Assembly (NCBI GenBank): GCA_029378245.1 | Contig: JARKIF010000001.1 | Coordinates: forward strand, 2,542,001-2,606,000 | DNA: 64,000 nucleotides | Origin: Roridomyces roridus | Lineage: Eukaryota; Basidiomycota; Agaricomycetes; Agaricales; Mycenaceae | Reading direction: 5' to 3' | Shown here: piece after piece, positions 45,889-57,676 of the stretch | Numbering within the stretch: position 1 is the first letter of the stretch | Layout: each line of letters begins with the position of its first letter | Notes under the pieces: model-generated | Seen by the model: the letters and a program-made list of their open reading frames with translations, nothing else | Databases searched by the model: none | Told to the model about the DNA's origin: nothing | Translations under genes and position numbers: made by a program

Positions 45889-48090
45889 ATGTTCGGTCGA
45901 TGGGCTCGGATGCGCTGCTTTGCGACGGTCGCGCCTCGAATCCCACAAACGACCATTGAAAAGGTCGTTCAAAAGTATGCCGTTGGCCTGCCCCCCGGAA
46001 AGACGGTCACGGCGGGAGACTATGTCATGATACGCCCTGAGCATGTCATGACCCACGACAATACTGGTCCAGTCATATCCAAGTGCGCCTTTTGGCTCTT
46101 CTCCAATTACTTTTGTGGACAAGTTTTATAGATTCAAGTCCATTGGTGCGACTCGCATTCACAATCCTGTACAGCCCGTGTTCACGCTCGATCACGATGT
46201 ACAAAACCGGTCGGCCAAAAACCTCTCGAAATACGCGTCCATCGAGGAATTCGCGCGGTTTCACGACGTTGATTTCTATCCTGCGGGGCGTGGAATTGGG
46301 CACCAAGTTCTGGTTGAAGAGGGATACGCTTTCCCGTATACCCTTACTGTTGCAAGCGACAGTCACAGCAACATGTACGGCGGCGTCGGATGTGTCGGCA
46401 CGCCTATCGTTCGCACCGACGCCGCAGCTCTCTGGGCGACGGGGAAAACATGGTGGCAAGTCCCACGCATGGTCAAGGTCGAATTAAGAGGCAAACTCTC
46501 CCCGGTGTAACGGGAAAGGACGTCATCGTCGCCCTGTGCAGCTCATTCAACAACGACGAGGTCCTCAATGCTGCCATCGAGTTTACCGGCGACGGAGTTG
46601 CGGCTTTGACGGTTGATGAACGGCTCACAATAGCGAATATGACGACCGAATGGGGTGCTCTCGTCGGCTTGTTCCCCGTCGACGAGACGTTACTCCAGTG
46701 GTATGATCGCGTCTTGGCCAAACTCGAACTTCGGACATTCTCGTCGCCAGAACTGGCCTCGTTGATTCCTCCGCCGCCCGAGCATCCTCGCATTAACCGC
46801 CACCGCCTCGACGCCCTTCGCTCCACAGATCTGCGATCGGATCCCGATGCATCGTACTCGTCGCATCTCATATTCGATCTCTCCTCACTGGTCCCCCACG
46901 TTTCCGGTCCCAACAGCGTCAAAGTATCCACACCCCTCCCCACTCTCGAGCAATCCAGGGTAGAGATTCAAAAGGCTTACCTCGTGAGCTGCACCAACTC
47001 GCGGGTCTCTGATCTTGCCGACGCTGCCGCAGTAATGCGCGGCAACAAAGTCGCACCCGGCGTCGAGTTTTACATCGCCGCCGCCAGTTCTGCGGTGCAA
47101 TTGGAGTCCGAAAGACTGGGTGACTGGGACACACTGGTGAACGCCGGTGCCAAAGTCCTTCCTGCCGGATGTGGTCCGTGTATCGGACTTGGCGTTGGAC
47201 TGCTGGAGGAGGGCCAAACAGGTATCAGCGCGACGAACCGTAATTACAAGGGTCGGATGGGGCATCCCAAAGCGTTGGCGTATCTAGGCAGCCCCGCCGT
47301 CGTGGCCGCCAGCGCTATTAAAGGGTACATTTGCAGCCCAGACTCCCACGATCCCGCCACCCTCCCCCCAACAAAGGCCCCCGTATTCTCCATCTCCAAC
47401 GAGCCATCTACATCTCCCCTCCCGTCCTCCCAGTCCAACGAGCCCGTTCTCCCGGGGTTCCCCGACTCGTTCTCCGGTCCTCTGTTATTCGCTCCTCAAG
47501 ACAATCTCAACACCGATGCCATCTACCCGGGCAAATACACATACCAGGACGATATTACCCTCGCACGCCAAGCGGAAGTCGTCATGGAGAACTATGACCC
47601 CAGCTTCGCCCCACTCGTCGCCTCACTGTCTCAGAAACAACAGCGTTCGGGGCGCGACAACGGTGTGATCTTGGTGTCGGGGTACAACTTTGGCACTGGC
47701 TCCTCACGTGAGCAAGCTGCCACTGCGCTCAAATCTGCTGGAATCCCGGTCGTCATTGCCGGCTCCTTTGGAGACATCTTCAAGCGCAACGCGATCAACA
47801 ACGGGCTCGTGTGTCTCGTGTGTCCCGAGCTCGTAGCGGATTTGACGGCGAGCTATGCACAAGGCGGGGCACGCGGCGCCGGTGGGTTGAGCGGCGAGTT
47901 GACTGTTGATCGGGGCTTGCATGTCGCGGTGGGGATGGTCGACGGCAAGGTCGTGTTGACGTTGGATGGAGGTGGGACGGAGAAAATGTACTCTGTCAAG
48001 CCTGTAGGCGCTAGTGTACAGGAGCTCTGGGTATGCGGAGGCCTGGAAGGATATATTCTCAAGGAGATTCAGGGCGCAGCCCAACCGTAG
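45889..48090 (+). CDS. LYS4: Homoaconitase, mitochondrial; apparent one-base frameshift
   Basis: The aconitase-family [4Fe-4S] enzyme of the alpha-aminoadipate lysine pathway; it converts homoaconitate to homoisocitrate. N-terminus [18 protein letters not shown] is a mitochondrial signal. Blocks: [40 protein letters not shown], Cys ligands in [17 protein letters not shown] and [16 protein letters not shown], a swivel domain with [14 protein letters not shown], and [20 protein letters not shown]. One intron is near 46082-46130. At CTCTCCCCGG (46496-46505) the frame shifts: a single missing C splits [11 protein letters not shown] from [12 protein letters not shown]. As the enzyme is needed for lysine synthesis, a sequence error in the C run is the likeliest cause. 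Confidence 0.93.
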
Positions 48091-48201
48091 TCTTTGTTTG
48101 TTTTCTTCACTGTATCAAATAGGATTTTTCTTTCGCTCGAATACATATTTTGAAATTGTAGCAGTACAAAGATGATGTTGCGGTGGTACAGATGAGAATA
48201 A

Positions 48202-49814
48202 TCATAAAGACGGGCTCCAGACACTTCGGCCAGCTTCCGCCGTGTCGGAGGAAAATCGTTCTCGCAAGACAGCAAGCTTGGAACGGTACTCGTCGACGCC
48301 AATGTAGGCACCACACATGCGCCGTTTGCCAGTAAACGCAGACCGACCATGCAGGACTCGGTGGTTGTGGACGACTGCGGGAAATATAAGGGAAAGGGTA
48401 AAGGGACGGTCGGTATACACTTACTGACGGCAGTCCCCGGTCCCAACTGAACCCAGTACTCGGAATCAGCGCTCGTAAGCAGCTTGTTCCAGATTCGAAT
48501 GGCATCATACCACTCCTCGACTTGATACGGGTCCATGTTTTTCATGGTGCTGCGGTCAGAGTTATTCCACCGCACTTGTGTCAGTTCGCCAGTGACTGGA
48601 TCGTGGTTGAGGACAGGGTATCCAGAAGGCGGGTAAGGTTTGTAGATTTCCGACTCCTCCCCGGCGGCATGAGCGGGAACGGGAGTGCGGGCCAGGATCG
48701 AGTATGCATCGGGGTGCAACTCTTTGAGGATCGAAGCGACATAGAAGCCGTCGACCAGAAGTGTAGATCCCCCGGTGCCTTCTGTGTGGGAAAGAAGGTG
48801 GAAGAGTTGCAATCCGCAAGGGTCAGTAAAGTAGGTGTTGTCGGTATGGGCATCGAGTGCTAATGTCGTGTACGCGGTGTCGCCTTTCGCAAGATCCGAC
48901 GTAAAGTCCCAAAATTTACCATCTGCGCACAAGATGAGTCAAGAGAAAATGAGATGCCTCGAAACGAACACTGAGTTTCTCGGATGAAGCCGATACGCTT
49001 CGAAAGCTCTTCGGTAGCTTCTGGGGTCGGCGGAACTCCAGAGATGAAGCATATGCCAAAATGGTCCTGTGAGGGTTTGGTGACAGTCGGATAGTAAAGT
49101 GTTCATACTGACGACATGAGAAAGCCATTTGTACAGGCCGCGGTCATCCGCCGCCATTGCCTCTTCGTATGTGATCGTCGGACTGGACGATTGAATTTTG
49201 GATCCCCATGTAATCTTGCTACGAAAACATCAATTATGCGAAACCGAATGGACTCGGGACGCACTCCAATTGAGACTCTCGTTGATGAAGGGGTGGGTCA
49301 TACGAATGTTGCTGCAGCCAAGACCACGGATAGAGAGATACGTGGGGTTCAGACGACGGCCATGACACCTTCAGTCCATCCGGCGTTGGTTCGGCATGAG
49401 TGGGGGTAATGTCCGGTGGGATCTATTACAGTCAGATGCAATGATCCATCCGAAAGATAAGACGGATACTCGCCTCGAAAGTGTTGAGCAGTCGCTGTTT
49501 CGTGATGGAGTGGTAGCAGGCTGAGCAGCGACAGTGGTCCCGGAGCCAAAGATTGTGGCTGCGACGCCCTCAGCAAGGCCAGAAAACGGCGAAAGGAAAT
49601 GTGCACACAAACGAGACCAAGTGCGGCTATCCCAGCCCACAGCAATCTTGCGTCCAGCGACGCTCACCACAGGTAGGTCATCTGATGTGACTTCGGTCGG
49701 GGGCGTCGGTTTAGTCTGAACCGCCGCCGCCGCAGCGCGGGCTGAATGCGTAGCTAGACCGCGATATGCCTGGGAATCTCTCCAGAAAATTGAACAAGGT
49801 CGCAGCTGAAACAT
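48202..49814 (-). CDS. Trimethyllysine dioxygenase
   Basis: An Fe(II)/2-oxoglutarate oxygenase that hydroxylates N6-trimethyllysine, the first step of carnitine synthesis. It starts MFQLRPCSIFWRDSQAYRGL, a likely mitochondrial signal. The N-terminal domain has VVSVAGRKIAVGWDSRTWSR, cut soon after by an intron. The catalytic domain shows LDAHTDNTYFTDPCGLQLFH with the HTD metal pair, GGSTLLVDGFYVASIL and distal His/Arg in VVHNHRVLHGRSAFTGKRR, then CGAYIGVDEYRSKLAVLRER. About six introns. The gamma-butyrobetaine dioxygenase paralogue is less likely because of the GRSAFTGKRRMCGAY end. It is convergent with homoaconitase, 111 bases apart. Confidence 0.87.
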
Positions 49815-50023
49815 ACGGTGCTTCGCGACACGGGCGAGATGGGAAACGCCCTCAGAGATGCAGAGGACCGCCGCATCGCGGAACGAGCAACTAGCAGTGG
49901 TGGAGGATCGAAAAAAGTGTCGGCATCACAATTGCCAGAAAGGGACTACGCGACGGTTGCAGTAATTGATCGAATAAGATCGAATAAGATGAAGAATAAA
50001 CAGGATAAGTACAGTAACGTGGT

Positions 50024-50971
50024 TCATTTCTTCTTCCAGTCACCAAATTCAAAACCCCAGCAAGATTTAGGCACTCCGTCGCCATCCGACCAGCCCGGGG
50101 CAGGGAAGGACGCGCTCGCACACTTGAACGATGCCCGTCGTCGTTGCACTCGACGAGACGGAGAGGTAGGTTCGACCGAAGAACGGGAGAGTGGGGGTTC
50201 GATAGCAACTGCATCCAGGCTCCTGGTGATGGACACAATGGCTCGTTGAATTTCTTGCTGCCAGTCCTTCCAAATTTGCCCCGGATGGTCCACCTGCTGC
50301 TCTGGTATGTTCAAGAGCCGGCGGCACGTCTGTGAAGCGATGGTCCAGAAATACTCCATGTGGCAGAGATTAATGTGAATTTCTGCGAGCGCCATCGCGG
50401 TGGTTCCGAGTCCATCTCGAATGCCCCAGATTAGGGTCTACTGCTCATTAGGCTGAGAATGCATACCTGTAGCGGGCTTGAGCGCTCCGCATAAGATCTC
50501 TGGCGTGACAAGGGACAGCAAATCCTTGCCCTTGGTGGACTGTTGGATCAAGCCCTGGCTTTCAAGCAACATTTGGGTCGCAGCAGTCGTCAAGTCCTCG
50601 AGAATGCAGGAATGCTCGGCATGCGCCCCTCCCAAGGAGCGCTGCCAGAGAGCCACGTCTTCCGCAAAATCATGATATTTCTGCAGATGAGACCGGATGC
50701 ATTCCCAGTGCACTTGTAAATGCGCCCTGAGAGGTGCAAACGCGCTCCGAAGATGTGGGCTAATTATGACTGTCGTTTTCTGGACATGATACCAAGTATT
50801 CATCACATCCTGGAGAAAATTGTTGCCTGAATTGTCTATGGAGAACAGCAGCCCATACCTGGATGTTGGAGCAAAGGCTCGGAAGAATGACTTTGAGGTC
50901 AAGAGTCTGCAAACAAACATCGCATCAACAACCCCTCTTCTTGAACGTACACGTACCGTGTCGCTGCTCAT
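50024..50971 (-). CDS. Helical protein of unknown function, possible partner of the divergent helical gene
   Basis: Not recognised as a named family. The start MSSDT (50969-50971) joins by splicing to TLDLKVILPSLCSNIQ and DVMNTWYHVQKTTVIISPHL. Then come predicted helices (AFAPLRAHLQVHWECIRSHL, LEDLTTAATQMLLESQGLIQ, EIHINLCHMEYFWTIASQTC, IWKDWQQEIQRAIVSITRSL) and a Ser/Arg-rich tail ending FEFGDWKKK-stop. Four introns, all short. A TATAAA lies 33 bases upstream. The C-terminal helix with M-E-F-W spacing resembles the end helix of the next gene (MEFW), so the two may be distant paralogues. It has no clear membrane hairpin. Confidence in the model is moderate and in the function nil. Confidence 0.6.
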
Positions 50972-51003
50972 TCGTCTGCGACACAAGTTCCGAACCGCGG
51001 GCC

Positions 51004-51009
51004 TTTATA
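51004..51009 (-). promoter_or_regulatory. TATA box-like element
   Basis: TATAAA on the minus strand, followed by GGCCCGCGG, 33 bases before the ATG of the minus-strand helical gene. The position fits a core promoter with a very short leader. No experimental support. Confidence 0.4.
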
Positions 51010-51585
51010 GGCGCAAGGGAAAAAATTGGTTCGAGTCATTTTTTGGTTAGCACGGGCGACGACCTCGGATTGGGATAAAGAATCTGCCAGAAACACGGAA
51101 GCAGCGGCGGCAAGTGGCGGCTTTCCATTCTTACTGGCAACTTCGACGCGCTGTGCCATAGCCCACTCAACAGCTTCAAAACAGTCCCAGCGTTAAACTC
51201 CTTTCTCTCGACAGCTTCTGGTGCTCTCTTTGGTCGCAATTTCACACTACGAGTCGGACTATGCTATCCGAGGACTCCTCCATTCCAAACCTGCATTGAC
51301 ATCCGTTTCTTTGGGACTTCTCGAGTCCGATGCTGTTGCTGATGCGGCGTATACCGTCGCTCTTGAATCTTCTCTATGACTCGCTGGATGCCGTTATGTT
51401 TCCGCCAACAGCTACCAGTGGTCATTCTCTCCCGCGCTATATTCCACTGAGCGTCTATGTGTCACACAGCTCACATAGCCTTCTGACTCACAATGTTCCT
51501 ACTTTAACACATTGGGATGGCCGTGGGCTCGGTAAACGAGTCCGCGCCTCTCATTTGACCGCCTCCTACAACTCCTCCTCTGTTA
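51010..51585. other. Divergent promoter region between the two helical genes
   Basis: Some 600 bases separate the two divergent starts. No coding-like frame was found. This is much longer than the 69-138 base gaps of the housekeeping pairs in this window, which fits individually controlled genes. Confidence 0.45.
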
Positions 51586-52896
51586 ATGGAACGCAGTAGC
51601 TCTAGCGAGAAGGTTCTCAAAGCTTTTGAGGACGGTGGAAAACAGAACCTCGATTGCGAGAAACTTCTTGGCAGTTCTTACAAGGCTTTCAGTCTACTGG
51701 AACGCTGGGAATCAGCCATGTTCGTGTCCCTATTGCGAACGAATCTGGACTGACGCTTTGTAGATCCCCAGTCGAGTCAGTCATGTCGATCATACTGAAA
51801 GTGCGAGAGCAAGGTCATGTCTTCTTTGAGACTTTGAGCGACAGTATCGCGGTCGCCACCGCGCTCTCGGAGCTTTCCCGCGATGCCGCGTCTGTGGCAG
51901 GGCATCTCTATGATCCCAGCTGCACACCGGAGGAAATCAAGGACTTTATTGGCGAGATGCGTGTCTTCACCCAAGACGCTCTGGAAAGGTCCAAGCGTGT
52001 ATCGGAGGCTCTTCGCAGGGTTCGAAAAGGGGTCAATAAGGTATGCGCGTCGTATTTGGTTCACTCTTGTCTGATATCTTTCCAGATCTGTGCCCGCATT
52101 CCTGATGAAGTGGCCCAACTTGAGCAGAGACACGAAACCACCTTGGCAACAAAGGAGGCTCAAAAGCGTCGAATTGAGCGTGTGCGGCTTGTGAAAACTA
52201 TTAGCACAGCTGCGCTCGCGATTGTGGGCGGTATCTCAAGCATCACGTTCCCACCTTTGATGCTAATGTTACCCGTGGGGTTGCCCATCGGGATTTTAGT
52301 TATGGAGATGTACGAGCACAGAACTTCCAAGACCCAGAGGAGTAAGTGTATTTTTGTTGCATTTCTGTGTGGCGCTGAACGTGAAATCAGAGCGCGAGGG
52401 CGAGATCATGGACTGCAGAATTGGCTTGAATCAGCTAAACGATATCAACAATTGTTTGGCTGGCCTTTTGCAGCACGTGGATGCCCTGATGGAGTTCTGG
52501 GTACGCTCCGACACCATGCTCGAAACGATTTCAAACGGTGTCGAACGGATTCGAGCAAAATCTGCACGACTCAGGCTCCAATCAATTGGACAACAGTGGG
52601 AGAAGGCGGCGGATATGTATCTCGATTATACTGCAAAGGCGAGTTGACAATGCCACCATCATTGCAGAGAACTGATTCTGTGGGCGCAGTTGAAATGCTT
52701 GGTCGACATTGACTGTGGGGCGACTGCATCCCTGCGATCGCGCACTTCCTCTGCATCTGAGAGCACTCGACCTCGCCGCTTGGACAAGGCACACAAAAGA
52801 ACGCCGTCGACGGAATTGAATCGTCGGAATGCAATCAAGTCGTCCAGTCGTTCATCATCCAAGGGTTCGGCGAGCACGGAGTGCTCCTGTTCTTGA
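51586..52896 (+). CDS. Helical protein with central hydrophobic hairpin, alpha-pore-forming-toxin-like layout
   Basis: Starts MERSSSSEKVLKAFEDGGKQ. A 44-base intron (51720-51763) joins LLERWESA to ISPVESVMSII. Long amphipathic helices follow (FFETLSDSIAVATALSELSR, FIGEMRVFTQDALERSKRVS, VAQLEQRHETTLATKEAQKR), then a hydrophobic segment with Gly and Pro turns (STAALAIVGGISSITFPPLM, LPVGLPIGILVMEMYE), then more helices (LNQLNDINNCLAGLLQHVDA, LMEFWVRSDTMLETISNGVE). This helix-hairpin-helix order is seen in HBL/NHE and XaxA-type proteins; the similarity is structural inference, not a family match. The last intron (52639-52689) has a GC donor and adds a Ser/Arg-rich tail. Without that splice the protein stops at 52650. 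No secretion signal is visible. Confidence 0.62.
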
Positions 52897-52900
52897 TGCT

Positions 52901-52907
52901 TATAAAT
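52901..52907 (+). promoter_or_regulatory. TATA box-like element before the HyuA-DUF917 gene
   Basis: TATAAAT begins five bases after the stop of the upstream helical gene and 56 bases before the ATG of the next gene on the same strand. The spacing fits a core promoter squeezed into a 60-base intergenic gap. Confidence 0.45.
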
Positions 52908-52956
52908 TTGGACCACACTTTTACGTACATACCATTATCCCTCTTTATCTCTCACC

Positions 52957-55900
52957 ATGAACTCGAACTTGCAATACAAGTTGGGCGTTGACGTTGGAGG
53001 CATGTCCCGTCGTTCCTACTCGAAAGCTTTTATGAATAAGTTTTGAAAGGCACGAACACTGACGCAGTAATAATCGATATAACTCAGAGTGCAGATCCCT
53101 TGACCCGAGGAATCATTGCGAGTTTTAAAACACCCACAACTGAGTCTGTTACGGACGGAATCGAGACTGCAGTGAAGAGGGTCCTGAACGATGCTGACGT
53201 TGATCCAACCAATTCTGCCATCATTTCCTTGACGATTGGGACAACGGTTGTGACCTGCAAGTCCTGTTCCCGGCTTTGTTGCTCAATCGAGTTTAGCATT
53301 TCGTCAATGCGGTTGTGCAAGCCGATTCCCGTAGACTTGGCAAAGTGGCCGTGATACGCCTGGCTGCTCCATATACAGTGGACTACTCCGTCGGTAGGTG
53401 TAACATTTTATTCCTGGCACTGTCTCATTTTACGAAGTTTATTGACTTTCCGCCTCATCTCGAGCGGATAATGCGAGGGCACACTGCGATAATCAAGGGA
53501 GGGCTGCAGATGTTCGTTGTCTTTCTACCCGGAATTTGTGTTGAATATTATTCCAGCGATGGCCGTGTCATCAACGAGATTGACGAAGCCGAAGTCATCG
53601 ACCAAGCGCGCCAGATTCGATCCAAGAACCTGGACAATATTGCCATCGTTGGTGTCTGTGAGGTGACCCTTTCGTCGCAAAATTATTGCTGAGGTTTCTC
53701 AGTTTCTCCGTTGGATGTGAATGGGCTCAATGAGTACCGAGTTCGTGAGATCTTGCTGAGAGAGCTCGGCCCCGGCGTCAACATCATCTGCTCACGCGAT
53801 GGTCTGCGGACAAATATCAATCTCGACCTCGTCTAATCTTGCTCCAGTCGCTCAACTCGGTTTCATTGAACGCGAAAACGCGACTATCCTCAACGCAGCT
53901 ATTTCTCGCTATGCTCAACGCACCATCCGTGGATTCGAGAAGGCTATGACACGGCTTGGATTAACCTGTCCGCTCTATCTTACTCAGGTTGGCTTGCGTT
54001 GCGATTCGGCTATTCATCGTCTCATGCACCTAGAACGATGGAACGCTCACTACTGCGGCTGACGCAGCTCGACTGCCTGTTCGCACGTTTTCATCCGGTG
54101 CCACCAACTCAATGCGCGGTTTGCATGTTGCATCTCGCCTTCGGCTTTTGTTCACGTCATTAAAGGTGCCTCTTTCCTGGCGGGGATCAATCTCAGGAAG
54201 GCAGAAGGGCAGCAGCAGAGCCTAGTGGTTGTAGACGTGGGCGGTACAACCACAGACGTGGGTGTGTTGTTGCCTAGTGGGTTTCCTCGTCAAGCAGCGG
54301 CGTTCGTCGAAGGTTGGCAGTGTCCTAAAACATTCAGACCCCCTTTTGACTCCCCATACAGTGACCGGAGTCAGGACAAAGTAACTAGCATCGACACCGT
54401 TACGTTTTGAATTTGACTCTGAACCTCAGTTTCTCGATGCCTGATGTCAAGTCGATCGGACTCGGTGGGGGTTCCAGAGTCCGTGTCGCTGAACACGGTC
54501 GCGTCTCTGTTGGCCCAGACTCTGTCGGTCATTATGTTGGTATTCAGTATCATCTGTCCCTTTCACCTCTGACTTTATCACTCAGTTGACTCGCGATGCC
54601 AAGGTTTTCGGTGGAGAGGTTTTGACGGCTACAGATATTTGTGTGCGTTCCGGTACCAGAAGCATTGGAGACTCGCAGAAAGTCGCGGACCTGAGCGGCG
54701 ATGTCGTATCCGAAGCGCAGCTGGTCATCCAGAAAATGCTCGAGGTTCGAATCAAATTTTCGTCTTTCCATAACTGACTCCTGTATTAGAATGTGGTGGA
54801 CTCTATGAAAACGAGCCCGGATGATTGCACCGTCCTCCTGGTCGGCGGTGGTTCAGTTATTGTGCCCACGCCTCTTCGCGGTGTCAAGGAAGTCGTGTGC
54901 GGAGTTTCTCTGATTTTTCCTTCTGGATTTTGCTTATACAATTCACTCCAGGCTTCCGCCGTTTCATAGCGTAGCGAATGCTGTCGGCGCGGCGATCGCA
55001 GATGTTTCCGGAGACATCGATACAATAGAGATCCTCCAAGGCCGAAAACTCCCCGAGGTCTTGGAGGGTATTAAAACGCAGGCCATTGCAAAGGCGGTAG
55101 CAGCGGGAGCCGAGGCTTCCACCGTTTCTATCGCGGAAATCAACATCCTTCCTGTGCAGGTTTGTGTTCCCCTCTCCGCACTCTGTGGTTCTGACGCGCC
55201 GCCGTCAGTATGTGACCAACCAGGCCACCCGAATCATTGTAAGGGCGGTCGGAGAACTCGGAACATTCCAGGAGGCACATGGACTTCAAGCTAGTCAACG
55301 GATTTCCGCTGATATAGACGAGGAACCCGAAACGGTGCAAAACAACGCGGGTGATAGCTGGGACCAGGTCAAAATTGACTTTCAAACTTACACCCCCAAG
55401 ATTGAGGGCAACGAGTGGGTTCTGAGCGAAACCGATTTATGTGAGTTGCTGGCTCGATGTGTTGTTACTGGTTCTGATATACCGACTAGTTTTCATCCAG
55501 GAAGGATGTTATGTCCTTGGAACTGTCGGTGCTTTATCATATTCAGCATTCTTATCTGACGGTTTCTCGCGTTAGGGTGGAGGCGGTGACCCTTACCCGA
55601 CGTACTTGAAAACAAGGCAGATGCTGCGTGACGGAAAAATACTCCGGATCATTGACCACTCATGCCTACCTGATGAGGCTGTTTTGGCCCGTGGGTGTGA
55701 GTGCATCCCTGAATAGGCGCACTAAATCTCTGACTGCTGTCCAGGCTACATGGGTTCCCCTTCCGTTGACTCGGAACGGATGATGCCTGCCGCCTCCATC
55801 GTGGAAGCGGGAACAGAACTCGCCAGATTGTGTGGCGTGTCCAGTTACACTGCGACGTTGTGGTAAGTCGGTTCCTCCAAAGCCGAGGGCATATGCTGAC

Positions 55901-57305
55901 GCCGATGCAAGTGATGAGATCGGCGGAGCCAATGGTATGCAATCGTTGGTCACGGCAGGTCTCTACGAGATCCCTGCACTTGACGGCGATCTCATGGGGC
56001 GCGGTGAGTGCTTGAGCGACTCGTCCGATGAGCTGGGCTCATTGTGATACAGCGTATCCCAAAATCGATCAAGTGCTCCCAGGTTTGCATCATCTATTGT
56101 CTCAGAAACGCCGCTTATATTGCAAGCAGCTGTTTACAATCGTCCCAACGCGTATGCGGTTTTGGCCAAATTTCAAGCTGTGTCATATTAACCAGATGCG
56201 AAAGAAACACTCCTTGTGCACTCTCCGACGGTGATGGCAACGTACTGGTGAGCTTGAAGTCGCTTGAATATCCCTGGCATCTCAAGTGGATGCAAAGCTT
56301 CTCTCCAAAGTAAAGAACGGGCATATGGTCGAAACACTTATGCGTACTGTGACCACTGAGCTGGGATCCGCCGCGGCTTTGTGCTGCTCTCCATTAACTG
56401 TCACTGACGCCAGAGACTACGGCACACCCCGTACATTGAGCCAAGCATGGAGGATCGGCAGAGCCCTCTCAATCTGCCGACAAACAAAGTGAGGAATCCT
56501 TTCGACTTTCAAAACTCCATCGAATACCCGCACAGTAACATCAACGGTATTCCTGATGCCATTTTGCAAATTCAGAATGGGGCTTGTCTTTTCATCGGCA
56601 AGATTGTCGGCTGCTCGCGGGTCGGTTTGAACCCTGGGTGTCGACGGTCGCTGATGCATTTCACAGGAAGTGAGAGCAGGTTTCACTTGGGGGGAGATAC
56701 GGATTGCTCCGCTGCTCGACGACGAACTAGAGCATCCATCTAGTGCCATTAATCCGAGCGGCCAAATGATTATACCATTCCAAAACGAGAACCTGTGCGC
56801 CTATATCGAGAAGGAAGATGGGACGCGCAAGGTAGATCTCTTTCCGTTCTTTCCGACGAATACGAACTCCCGCAGGTGGCCGCTATCGTTCCCGATCTGA
56901 TTTCAGTGCTGGACTCTCAGAACGGCTCCAACTTGGGCTCGCCAGACTGTGAGCTCTTACACGCTTCTGAAACCGAGTTGTCAATAACTTTTCGCTAGAC
57001 AAATACGGTCTTCGCGTTCACCGGTACGCAGACAAACTCAGAGTGTGGATCAAGTTGATTTGAGTATGTAGTTATTGCCATGGCTGGGTCGCCTCTCTGG
57101 CACTCGGAGGCGGGGTTGGAAGCCGGAGGTCCTGCCGCGTTCGGGTAACACCAAGAAGGCTCGCCGCAGGTCGTTATTCTAACCTATTCTCTGCAGGTTA
57201 GATTACAAATTTGAACCAATCGGCGAGTACAACCCACCCCGCTCGGTCATTGAAGAATACGGAGCATCCGTGGAAGAGCGGTGCTCGGCCATTGCTTCAA
57301 CTTGA
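52957..57305 (+). CDS. Hydantoinase A/oxoprolinase fused to a DUF917 domain
   Basis: A fungal fusion of a HyuA-type ATP-dependent amidohydrolase and DUF917. It starts MNSNLQYKLGVDVGG joined through a GC-donor intron (53000-53049) to TNTDAVIIDITQSADPLTRG. HyuA blocks: SLTIGTT-HFVNAVVQADSRRLG, GGLQIDGRVINEIDEAEVID, SGATNSMRGASFLAGINLRK, VVVDVGGTTTDVGVLLPSG, and VTGVRTN (a 19-base exon) into FSMPDVKSIGLGGGSRVRV. DUF917 part: GGDPYPTYLKTRQMLRDG, EIGGANGMQSLVTAGLYEIP, GRAYPKIDQVLP and FTWGEIRIAPLLDDELE. The C-terminus VIAMAGSPLWHSEAGLEAGG is clear, but the splice joining it to YGLRV (57015-57071) is unresolved and may hide a small indel. About 20 introns. Substrate unknown. Confidence 0.82.
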
Positions 57306-57676
57306 TCAGTAGCCACTCTGGTCCATAGATACAAAGTGCGAAAATAAGAATCAGGATACATCTCCCTCGATACAGGGGTACCTGCATGGTAACGGAAGGG
57401 TTGTATTTGGACCAGTGACGCCGTGTCGCCCGTGCGCACAGCAGGACGCCAAGGCATCCGGGCGAGGACCAGGGTAACCCGAGTTCCAGTGGCGCCCGGG
57501 GATCGCCCATATGTCGCTGAAGGAGATTGCGGAAGACGAGCGCCCGCCTTTGAACAAAGCTAACAGTTGGTTGAGCGACTCCAGGACGCTGGTGGATCGA
57601 GAGATGGGACGGAAATCAGCTACAGCGTGCCGGAAGACATCAGAGAACGTCTGAGAAAGCAATGAATTCTATATGG
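57306..57676. other. Possible small gene, strand unresolved
   Basis: Between two clear genes. On the plus strand a coding-like exon (about 57566-57664) after a good acceptor ends SYSVPEDIRERLRKQ-stop. On the minus strand the same bases open as MLSQTFSDVFRHAVADFRPI and run 103 codons. Neither has a recognisable family or full exon set. One of them may be a small gene or a decayed neighbour. Confidence 0.25.

Noticed and set aside
46472..46518. A 47-base intron in homoaconitase that would restore the frame
   Set aside because: It would remove [16 protein letters not shown], which is conserved in homoaconitases; a single missing C is the simpler explanation.
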